Shown: positions 1 through 12,000 of the stretch, piece after piece
Numbering within the stretch: position 1 is the first letter of the stretch
Layout of the letters: each line of letters starts with the position of its first letter
Made by a program: the position numbers and the translations under genes
Assembly: GCF_032854445.1 (NCBI RefSeq)
Contig: NC_088298.1
Location: 2,848,160 to 2,912,159 of the forward strand
DNA: 64,000 nucleotides
Source: Liolophura sinensis
Lineage: Eukaryota; Mollusca; Polyplacophora; Chitonida; Chitonidae
Direction: 5' to 3'
The notes under the pieces: generated by a model
The model's input: only the letters and a program-made list of their open reading frames with translations
The model's database searches: none
Told to the model about the DNA's origin: nothing

Positions 1-3000
1 TACGCATCCGCCCCTGCCACCAGAGAACCCCTCCACAGATTCCAAACATATCACCCCAGCTCCGTGCAGCTTGATTACCGTGCTTAGGGTGTGTGAATCT
101 GAGTCAAGCAAAGTCACCTGACATATGGAGACAAGAAAAAAATGGTTGAAAGATTTTGATTTCGTTGTACTGAAACAATTTTTAACTTGTACAATGCTAT
201 TCAGTTTCATGAGTGCTCGGCTTGAACCACCGACCTGTGGCCAATCACTGATGAACTTCCCACACAAGATTAACAGATATACACACCATATGGGTGGAAC
301 ATTAGTGGTCTACAACAAAGGTAACACTTTACTAGCAAGCACTCAAGCCTCGTCCACCATTTATTGTCACCGAGACCCCACTGGCAGTATAAGCATGAGG
401 ATCTACAAATTCTCTATCCAAGGACAGTTTTGAACCTGCACCCAGTGTGACCCAACGTTCGAAAGGTTGTGATAAAAAACAAGGATTGACGACTAGGTAA
501 GAAGAGAATTTACATCACCAAATTATTGATTTTTGTTGTAAAATGTTTCAGATATATGGTTGTGCCCACTGTTTGATTAATTTATTTATTTATTTGATTG
601 GTGTTCTACCCTGTAGTCAAGAATATTTCACTTATACAACAGCAGCCATCTTATGGTGGAAGGAAACTAGGCAGAGCCCAGGAGAAACCCACCCCACTGT
701 TTGAGATCTTATCCTGCGTTGCAAATCAGTGTTTCTGGCATACATGTATATATCTAAGCCATGTTATTGTAAAAATCAAATCTAAAATGAGATGTTAGAT
801 GGAGTCAGTCCATCCTACGCTTTCTAAAGGCTTCAGAATAAAAAGGTATCAGGCAGGTTTAGGAGTCATTTTAGAAAAGTGGATTAAGTAATAGTATTAT
901 CATTAATAGGGACCACTGCAGGTTTTGAACCAGCGTCCTTGGAGTTGGGCATCAAATCGCCAACAATACATGTTAACCATCTAGTCCACTCAACCAACAG
1001 ACCTTCCACAAAAATAGAAGGTAGTTGACCAGTAGACTTTACAGTGAAAAACTTGCATCAGACAGGTTTAGATGTCACCCTTCTGACTCCACTTTTCTAA
1101 AATGACATCCAAACCTGTCTGATATATTCCCCCAAGGGAGTGGTGTCATTTGTGACCATCAGAGGGGTAATGCATGTTCGCTGTAAAGTCTACCGGTCAA
1201 CTACCTTCTATTTTTGTGGAATGCCTGTTGGTCGAGTGGTCTAGACGGTTGAAATGTGTTGCTAGTGATTTGGTGCCTGACTCTGAGGTCGCTGGTTCAA
1301 AACCTGCAGTGGTCCCTATTAATGATAATACTGTTACAGAATCAACAGGTGTTTTAGAACTGCTGTTTAAAAGCAATACTCAAGAATCTCTCACTTGTAA
1401 TCACTATGATTGTAATCAGTCTTATTCATGGGGGGAACTGGAATGCACGAGGTAAACCATTAAACTTCTTCAAGTGGCTGACAAACTTATGGTGAAATAC
1501 TGGTGGAAGTCGTCTTAAAGAGACTGCAGAAACGGCAACATGAGCATGTATGAATGACTGGTGTCATGCACCAAGGCCGCACAAACATTTAGAGAGGACA
1601 TAGTGGAGTCTACAAACACCCTGTCCACGGCTGGGCTTGAACCCACACAACATGCGTAATCATGTTGCAGGGGCTATATTAAACCATAGGCTATGTGGCC
1701 ATATTCAAGTGAACAGCACAAATGTAGAGTCTACATTTTTTCAAAAACGCCAGACTTCTCTTCCAATGTTGATTCTGTTGTTTCTTGACTTTACAGCGAT
1801 CGTAGGTCGATCATTAATCTGGCGGCTGTCCAAACACAACGGCATGGAAGCCGTAAAATCTAAAATCTTACGTTTAGAATGGTGTTAAACCTTAGCTACC
1901 CTGCCATGGCCCCTCCCCAATGTAAAACTGGGTTTAAGTAATACGATAGTGACACATTCCCCAATGCACATACCTCTCCGTTTGCATGGCCCACAAATGT
2001 CAGCATATCCTCTGTCACCTATAGAATAAAAATGACAATTCAATGTAATACTTACAGGTCACCATCATCTAGTGCTGCTTCAGTGAGATGACTTACCGAC
2101 GGCAAGTAAGCTGCCCCACCCAAGCTATTATACTGATACGAGTCAACCAGTCCTAGCACTATCCCCTTCATGCTGAACGCCAAGCAAGGAAGTTACAACT
2201 TCCTCTTTTAAGGTTTTAGGCATGACTCGACCCAGGATTGATCCTGGATCTACCGCTCCTGAAGCAGACGCTCTACGATCTATGCTATCGGGGCCGTTAC
2301 TGGACCTAAGAGGAGGCTATATTTACATGTACATAACTCACTCAGTACTACCCTAATTCTTCTAATTTTGGGGACACCTCATCTGTTCTTTTAAGCAAAT
2401 ATACCTGTAATTGTAGCAGGAATATGTAGTTTCATCCTTTTTTTTTCACATGGCTAGACCATCTAATGAGCCAACATATTCATATCTTTACTTTTCCAAA
2501 AAAAGAAAAAAAAATGGGAGAGAACTTTAATCCTTTGCTTTCAGCACAACATCTGTCAGTAGTACAGCAGGTTGATTAGTGTAAAATTCAATGAAATTAC
2601 ATACCCGTACATGCATGTAGGTGATTTACCATACCCAAACCAAATTAAAATACATGCATTTTTATACTCTGTTCAAAAATATTTTGTTTTTACTAAAGGT
2701 CAACCTATTTAGCAAGTTTTACATTAAGTTTTCGTTCATGTGTCTGCTTTAAATTGTTCCAAAATGTATTGAAAGTCTAGAAAGATTAAAATCTTAATAC
2801 AAGTCTAATATTCCTAACTAATATAAAACTAATGCGTTTAGTCCGGGGTAAAGCTAATATCAGACTTGTGAATAACTGGGTCAAGCTGACAAAGCCGATT
2901 GTATGCTGTCAAGAGGAAGTGATTTTTAGCAGAAAATTATTACCTTGCAAGACAACCAGGTGAACAGCAAAAACAACTTTTATTATCACTAGAAATAAAT

Positions 3001-6000
3001 GTCGGGGAAAATTGTTTAACTGCGTGGTTCCATGTGAACTGGATTTTCACCACACTAAGGAGAGAGTTTTCATTGATTATCGTGCTACTGTAATTCTTCT
3101 CATTTTTTACACATGTCTTCCCCCCAGCACACAGTCCATATGACCGTTGCAGGTGTGAAATGCGGCAATCATAACCGGTTATCTTACCCCTATTCGCGTC
3201 TGTACAGGGACTAAAGCCAGACAGAGGATATGATCATCAGCATTGGGTTCTCGTTGCTCTACAGCTATACAGGGGTTACTGGAGCAGTCAAAGATCAACA
3301 CTGCAGACAGACACAGAAGAAACAGGTGCAAAACAGGGAACAACACACAGGTGTGTAAACTGAACAGACACGTGTAAAACAGGGAACAGGACACAGGTGT
3401 GTTCACAGAACAGACAGGTGTAAAACAGGGAACAGGACACAGGTGTGTTCACAGAACAGACAGATGTAAAACAGGGAACAACACATAGGTGTGTACACAG
3501 AAGAGACAGGTGCAAAACAGGGAACAATACATAGGTGTATACACTGAAAAGACATGTGCAAAACAGGGAACAACACATAGGTGTGTACACAGAAGAGACA
3601 GGTGTAAAACAGGGAACAATACATAGGTGTGTACACAGAAGAGACAGGTGCAAAACAGGGAACAATACATAGGTGTGTACACAGAAGAGACAGGTGCAAA
3701 ACAGGGAACAACACATAGGTGTGTACACAGAAGAGACAGGTGCAAAACAGGGAACAATACATAGGTGTGTACACTGAAAAGACAGGTGAAAAACAGTGAA
3801 CAACACATAGGTGTGTACACAGAAGAGACAGGTGCAAAACAGGGAACAATACATAGGTGTGTACACTGAAAAGACAGGTGCAAAACAGGGAACAACACAC
3901 AGGTGTGTACACAGAACAGACAGGTGTACAACAGGGAACAACACACAGATGTGTATACTGAAAAGACAGGTGTAAAACAGGGAACAACACACAGGTGTGT
4001 ACACTGAACAGACAGATGTAAAACACAGAACAACACACAGGTGTGTACACTGAAAAGACAGGTGAAAAACAAGGAACAGGACACAGGTGTGTTCACAGAA
4101 CAGACGAGTGTAAAACAGGGAACAACACACAGGTGTGTTCACTGAAAAGACAGGTGTAAAACAGGGAACAACACACAGGTGTGTACACTGAAAAGACAGG
4201 TGTAAAACAGGGAACAGGACACAGATGTGTACACTGAAAAGACAGGTGTAAAACAGGTAACAACACACAGGTGTGTACACTGAAAAGACAGGTGTAAACA
4301 GGGAACAGGACACAGGTGTGTTCATAGAACACACAGGTATAAAATACGGAACAACACACAGGTGTGTACACTGAACAGACAGGTGTAAAACACGGAACAA
4401 CACACAGGTGTGTATACTGAAAAGACAGGTGAAAAACAGGGAACAACACACAGATGTGTATACTGAAAAGACAGGTGTAAAACAGGGAACAGGACACAGG
4501 TGTGTTCATAGAACACACAGGTATAAAATAGGGAACAACACACAGGTGTGTACACTGAACAGACAGGTGTAAAACACGGAACAACACACAGGTGTGTACA
4601 CTGAAAAGACAGGTGAAAAACAGGGAACAACACACAGATGTGTATACCGAAAAGACAGGTGTAAAACAGGGAACAACACACAGATGTGTATACTGAAAAG
4701 ACAGGTGTAAAACAGGGAACAACACACAGGTGTGTACACTGAACAGACAGATGTAAAACACAGAACAACACACAGGTGTGTTCCCTGAAAAGACAGGTGA
4801 AAAACAGGGAACAGGACACAGGTGTGTACACTGAACAGACAGGTGTAAAACAGGGAACAACACACAGGTGCAAAACAGGGAACCACACACAAGTGTGTTT
4901 ATATTACACAAAACCGATAGATAGTGTAAATGTAGAACATACAGGTGTAAATGTAGAACAGGTAGGTGGAAACAGACAGAAACGAATACAGTAGGCATAC
5001 CAGAGTACACAGAACACTGAAAAGATAGAGTACATGTAGCTGTACAACAGAGAACACAACTTACACTTAGAATAGATTGGTGAAAACAAAAAACAACATA
5101 CACATGTGCAGTACACACGTTAGGGACAGAGAACACACACAGAGCAGATAGATGGAAATAAAGAACATGCTAGCATACAGGTGTACACGCCCACTACACC
5201 ACACCTTAGGTGGAAACGAAGGACAATGTGCAGATGTAAATGGAAAACAGTAAGCTGGGGACAGTGAAGGCACACAGAAGAAATGTGGAAACAAAGAACA
5301 CCATACAGATATAGTATAAAAAAAATATATAAAGTAAAAAAAACAACCAACAATGAACAATTAACATACGTGTTTAAATGCAGAGCAGAAAGCTGGAAAC
5401 AGAGAACACACAAGAAATATATAGGTATAGGTACACAGGTGTACACATGGAACAGATACATGTACATGTAGGTACAAACAACAAACAAAAAACTACACGG
5501 TGCAAACATAGAACATGAAGGCTGCAACAAACAACAACATCTGTTTAATTGTGGCAACAGGGAACAACAGACTGATGTAAATATGCACACAGAACAGCAC
5601 ACACGGTATTCAGGCATGTGATCTGACAGAAAATCATCTGAAATTATCACACAATTATGCTGAAGTAACAAAACCAGCCACTTACATGTTTCTTGCAGAT
5701 TTGGAGAGATCCAACAAAACCAGAAAAGTTTTAAGCTTTAGGGAAAAGATTCTGAAATCAGTTATATTCTGAGAAATCACCGGCCTGATTGTATTCAACA
5801 TATCTGTCTGCATCTGCTCACTCACCTGCCTGATTGTATTCAACATATCTGTCTGTCTCTGCTCACTCACCTGCCTGATTGCAATCAATGTATCTGTCTG
5901 CCTCTGCTCACTCACCCGCCTGATTGTAATCAACATATCTGTCTGCCTCTGCTCACTCACCCGCCTGATTGTATTCAACATATCTGTCTGCATCTGCTCA

Positions 6001-9000
6001 CTCACCTGCCTGATTGTATTCAACATATCTGTCCGCATCTGCTCACTCACCCGCCTGATTGTAATCAACATATCTGTCTGCCTCTGCTCACTCACCCGCC
6101 TGATTGTAATCAACATATCTCTCTGCATCTGCTCACTCACCCGCCTGATTGTATTCAACATATCTGTCTGCATCTGCTCACTCACCTGCCTGATTGTATT
6201 CAACATATCTGTCTGCATCTGCTCACTCACCCGCCTGATTGTAATCAACATATCTGTCTGCCTCTGCTCACTCACCCGCCTGATTGTAATCAACATATCT
6301 GTCTGCCTCTGCTCACTCACCTGTCTGATAGTATTCAACATATCTGTCTACCTCTGCTCACTCACCTGCCTGACTGTAATCAACATATCTGTCTACATCT
6401 GCTCACTCACCTGCCTGATTGTAATCAATATATGTCTACATCTGTTCACTCACCTGCTCCTGTAGGGGTCAAAGTTAACAAGATGTTCTTCTTCCTGTTG
6501 TAGGAAAAGTGATTGAACACCTGAAGTGGAATAAATGAAAACATTCTCAAACTAGAATTAATTAGTTTCATTTTGTTTTGTTTTTCTTTTATTTTGACTA
6601 ATAAAGGGGATAAGTCTTAGACATCAAAAATAAAACTGAATCTACACAACATTTTTGTGAAGCCTGTTTCTTATTAATTTCTTATTGAGATCTTTACTTG
6701 CTTCTGAAATTCCATTTTTACACTTCAGGTGAAATAAGGTACTTATGAAGGTGTCAATGACAGGGGCTTACCTGGAAGGTAGGCAGAGGGAAGATAATAG
6801 TGATGGTGCAGCCAGTGACCGGGGAAAGAAACCGAACACTGCCATCCTGAGGGAAAACCAACACTCGATACATTCAATGCACAAAGTCAATGATATGCGA
6901 TCTTGCTACCAAATTTGAAAAACATACTTTTCACGCAACATGAAATATGTTCAGTGATGTATGGCATATCCTTACAAGAGCTGAGCGTTGTGTGGCATAT
7001 CTTTATAAAAGCTGTGCATCATATGGCACATCCTTACAAGAGCTGTGTGTGGTAAGGCATATCCTTACAAGATCTGCGTGCTGTGTGGCATCTTTACAAG
7101 AGTTGCATGTTGTATGGCATATCCTAACAAGAGCTGAGCGTTGTGTGGCATATCTTCACAAAAGCTGTGCATCATATGGCACATCCTTACAAGAGCATGT
7201 TGTATGGCTGCATGTTGTATGGCATATCTTTACAAGAGCTGTGTGTGGTATGGCATATCCTTACAAGATCTGCGTGCTGTGTGGCATCTTTACAAGAGTT
7301 GCATGTTGTATGGCATATCCTGACAAGATCGGCTTGTTGTATGGCATATCCTGACAAGATCTGCATGTTGTATGGCATATCCTGACAAGATCAGCTTGTT
7401 GTATGGCATATCCATACAAGAGATGACTGTTGTATGGTACAGTGTAAATCCTTACAAGAGCTGAGTGCTGTATGGCATATCCACACAAGATCTGCACGTT
7501 GTATGGCATATCCAAACAAAAGATGACTTGTATGGTACATCATTACAAGAGCTGAGTGTTATATGGCATATCCTAACAAGGTCTGCATGTTGCATGGCAT
7601 ATCCTGCCAAGGTTTGCATGTTGTATGGCATATCCAAACAAAAGATGACTGTTGTATGGTACATCCTTACAAAAGCTGTGTGTTCTATGGCATATCCAGA
7701 CAAGGCCTGCGTGTTGTATGGCATATCTTTACAAGAATTCAGTGTTGTATGGCATATCCTTACAATAGCTGCATGCTATATAGCACATCCTTACAATGTC
7801 TGCATGCGGTATGGCATGTGCTATGCCTTTTCATATGTTTGTTTGCCACACTTCACGTGTTGATGTACATGTATTAAATGAAACTGATACTATCAGTCGT
7901 AGGACATAAATGTACAAAATGTATGGTTGTTTGTAGAACACTGATGGAGGGCCATCCAAAATTCTTTAAAAGTTGAAATTCACCAGAAAAGTTACGACCT
8001 TTTCTTATCTTTTATATGTCTTAAGACGTGCCTAAGCGGTCAAAGGTCTTTTTCAGAAAAAGCGTCTCATACTCACAAAACATGTTTGACATAGAATTTC
8101 ATCAATGACCAAGCTCCTCATTTTGCATGATTCTGAGGTGTTCTGAGGTAATATGTTCACAAGGAGAGATCATACCCAACTGGAAAAATGTCATTACGGC
8201 ACCAAAAGTAATATCTTATGAACTAAATTTGCCTCTAAAATGCACTTTATGAACAAATTTTCCTGAGCAATACAGTGTGTACGAAATCAAAGTGATTTCT
8301 GGGTTCCGACTTACCTCAGTAGAAGCAATGATACACGACATGTATCCTGGCCAACTCACTCGCTTTAGACAGCTAACAGTGGACTCCACCGTGGAAAACG
8401 TGTTGTAGAACTGAAGCAAGAGGAGATTTATTTGATTGGTGTTTTGCGCCGTACTCAAGAATATTTCACTTATATGACCACGGCCAGCATTATGGTGGGA
8501 GGAAACTGGGCAGGGCCCAAGGAAAACCCACGACCATCCCCAAGTTGCTGACAAACCTTCCCATGTACGGCCAGAGAGGACGCCAGCATGGGATGAACTC
8601 ACAGTAACCACACTTGTGAGAGGCTCTTGGGTCATTGTGCTGCACTAGCACACTAATCCCCTCACCTATGGAGGCCCCCAGGCAAGAGGAGATTGATACA
8701 TACAGTTGATAACTTCTTGTAGACTCGTTCTTTCCAGAAGGCCACCAGCTACATGAAGCTCATCTATTGCACAATACGTGACAGACTTCACCAGGGTTCT
8801 TGCACATGAAAGAACATGTTTTTCAAGAAATTTTAAGCACCTAATATTTATCTTTTCCTGCACTTTCAGGGACCATTTACAAACCTCAAGTAGAGATTAT
8901 TGAATATTATTTTGGTATCATATCCATCAGTCCATTCTGATTTATTTATTTATTTGATTGATGTTTTGCGCCGTACTCAAGAATATTTCACTCATAGACC

Positions 9001-12000
9001 ACGGCCAGCATTATGGTGGGAGGAAACTGGGCAGGGCCCAAGAAAAACCCACGACCATTCGCAGTTTGCTGGCAGACCTTCCCATGTTGTTGCAGGACGG
9101 ATTTCCACCACTCTTTTATCAAGTGTTGCTTCACTGAAACGTCTTACCAAAGGCAAGTAAGCCAACCCACTTGAGCCATTATACCAATACGGGTCAACTA
9201 TCACCTTGAGAAGACACTCTACCAACTGTGCTATCCCCAGTCTATTTTGAAGATTCATGTAATGCAACATGCAGTGCTGTTGATAGGTACGTGTGTTACA
9301 TCTTTGACGCAAACAAATTGGAAAGGACACAGTAGATTCACTACCGATCTTCACCAATCTTCCCACATTTGGTAAGCATGGTAAGGCTATATTTTGTGAA
9401 CATCAAATCCAAATTGAAATCATACAAATGAACAAATTGAACCTTAATATAAAAATATGTATTATCCGATCTTATTGAAAGTTGTCCTTGTCAACAACCA
9501 TACTTCCTGTTCGACTCATACACTGTCTGGAAATTTTTTTGTAACTTGTAACTGGTAAAGCTACAAGTCTACTTGTGTTCATAGTTTCAGTCATCCAAAA
9601 GCCAAATAATTATCAAAATGATTAAATCAAACAGAAGATTAACTCCAAAGAAAAACATGTTATTTGGGACCCCCTCATTTCCAATGGGACCCACTCATTT
9701 AGCTACCTCTGGGTCCCGGGGACTCACTTCAATGAAAAGCTATCAACATCACTGAACATCATATTCATCATTGTAAAATCAAGTACAGTGCACTTTCGAT
9801 AAAATTCAGGTACATGTACCTTCAAGAATCTGAAGGGTCAGCGGGAACCCCCATCTTGTATTAAAGTACCAACGACACCTTTATCCAATATCACTGAAAC
9901 TTCTGCGGCCTACAGGTATGTATGGTGAGTGGCCGAATAGATCAGCCTACAGGCCCACCACAGGTAAACCCCTGGTAAACAGGCTGAGACTGACTGATTA
10001 TTCTTTTAAACACCATACTCCTAATTTTCCACTCAGGCTCAAGTCAGTTTCATGGGTAGAGGAAACCAGAGCACTGGAGTAAACCACTGACATCTGGTAA
10101 ATTATTGACTAACTTTGCCAGGCAAGACATACATGTACATATAAAAAGGTAAGTGGTTTTCAATGAATGTTAGTCTGTGTATTAAACTACACATGGCCGC
10201 CATCTGAAGGCACTCTTCAGCCCCCAGCCTCAGGCACAGAGAGCGAGGGAATCCACATATGATCTGTCCAAATCCAGGATTGAACCCTGGACCTCATGAT
10301 TAGCAGCCATATACATTATTGATTAGGATACACCCCCCCCCCCCCAACCCCACCCAGCAATCACATATGCAGCATGCTGCACAGTAAAGGTCAGTGTATC
10401 ATCCCTCACCTGGTTCATAGTGTACAGGAGAACATCGTTGACCGTCTGACAGTACAGATTTCCTTGTCCCAGTAACTTCATGCTGTAAATCTTCTCACCA
10501 ACATCCAGACGTTTTATCTAGATACAAACAAACAACATGGAAACCCTTAAACAACCAAATCTAAGGCTAACAAACTATTATTACTATTCATTATTTGTTT
10601 CAGTTTCCAGTTAATAAAGCAAGCAGCTCACCCTGCCATACACTTAACTGTACATGTATTTGATAACATGTAAATTCAGCTGACTTCCTAAATATGGATT
10701 ATCTCCCCTTCATATACACACTTGCAGGATTTCTAATGCTTTCCGACAGTGAAATCACGATTCATTTAAAGCAAAACATGACTACATGATTTCCAGCTAT
10801 AAACACTATCAATTTCGACACATGCATAAAGTAAAAAATGGCAGTCTTGAAAGATAATCATAAGCCAAGGGAGATAAATCTTACTGTGCAGTTCACCTCA
10901 TCCCAAAACTACAAGCATATATTAAAGCACAACACATTACCTGACTATGTTTTAACACTGAGATAGCTGCACATTCTCTTGTATATTTAAAGAGTACTAC
11001 CCACTATAATGAACTCCGAATAAACACCTCACAACATGTAAAAAAAGTTGAAGAATTACCCTAATTTTTTCTAATTTTTAGAAATTGCATTTCTCTCCCA
11101 GTTTTTTTTTTTTGAAAATTAAAGACATAAATATATTGTTCATTAGATGGACTAACTATGTGAAAAAAAAATAAACACATATTCCCGCTACAATTATGTG
11201 TATATTGGGAAGATCAGGCCACGTGTCCCAAAAATTAAAATTAGGATATGGTAGATATTACTATAGTAAGACTGGGAATTGTACACTATGCCACAGCATA
11301 ACTTATACAGAGCAGCTTCATATATCCTGGTGGTCTACTCTATTTATACCACAGTTTGTCTCCTCTGTCAGAAATGCACTCCCTTACCCACTGAAAGTTG
11401 TCAATCCTCCACACCTGCACAGTGCCATCCATGGAGCTAGACAACAACAACGGGTCAGTTCTGCTAATCTGTAAACCTACAACAGAAAACCGTAGATTTG
11501 GGTAGAATTTGAAATCAGGTTGTCCCTTTTTGCTTTCTCCCGTGTTAGTTTTGTCAATATAGGGCATTTTAAAGACGCTGAGGCACCTCTCTGTCCAAAC
11601 CTATGACAGCGCAAACAAGCAGGTAAAGCGTGAACGTGATATATATATTTAACTGTTTGATGTTTTATGCTGTACTCAAGAAAATTTCATACGACTGCTG
11701 TCCCTGTGGGAGGGAAGCGAAAAGAACCCAAGGAAAACCCAAAACCATCAGCAGGTTGCTGGAAGACGTACAACCAACGTACAAACAGAGAGGAAGCCAG
11801 CATGAGCAGGACTTGAACTCACAAATACTGCATTGCACTGTGAGAGGCTCTTGGGTCATTGCACCATACTGGCATACTAACCACCAGTATCCTGGTAAAG
11901 TATGAGTATGATACTAGTATACACAATGACCAGAAGCGTTTTTCAATGACCGGAAACCGGTTTCTTTTACTGTAAGTACAACCACTCCAAAACAAAGAAA

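Noticed and set aside
1219-1316. Functional tRNA gene
   Set aside because: A and B boxes are present but the stems are degenerate and the sequence is mirrored in the opposite arm; treated as SINE-derived.
3288-5136. Long minus-strand ORFs (up to 387 codons) of VLFPVLHLS-type repeats
   Set aside because: Three frames are open at once over a 46-bp array, and the sequence is intronic to a gene with firm flanking exons on the same strand.
5682-6341. 219-codon minus ORF with 15-residue repeats resembling a coiled coil
   Set aside because: Starts beyond a strong splice donor, in the intron; the reading frame exists because the unit is 45 bp.
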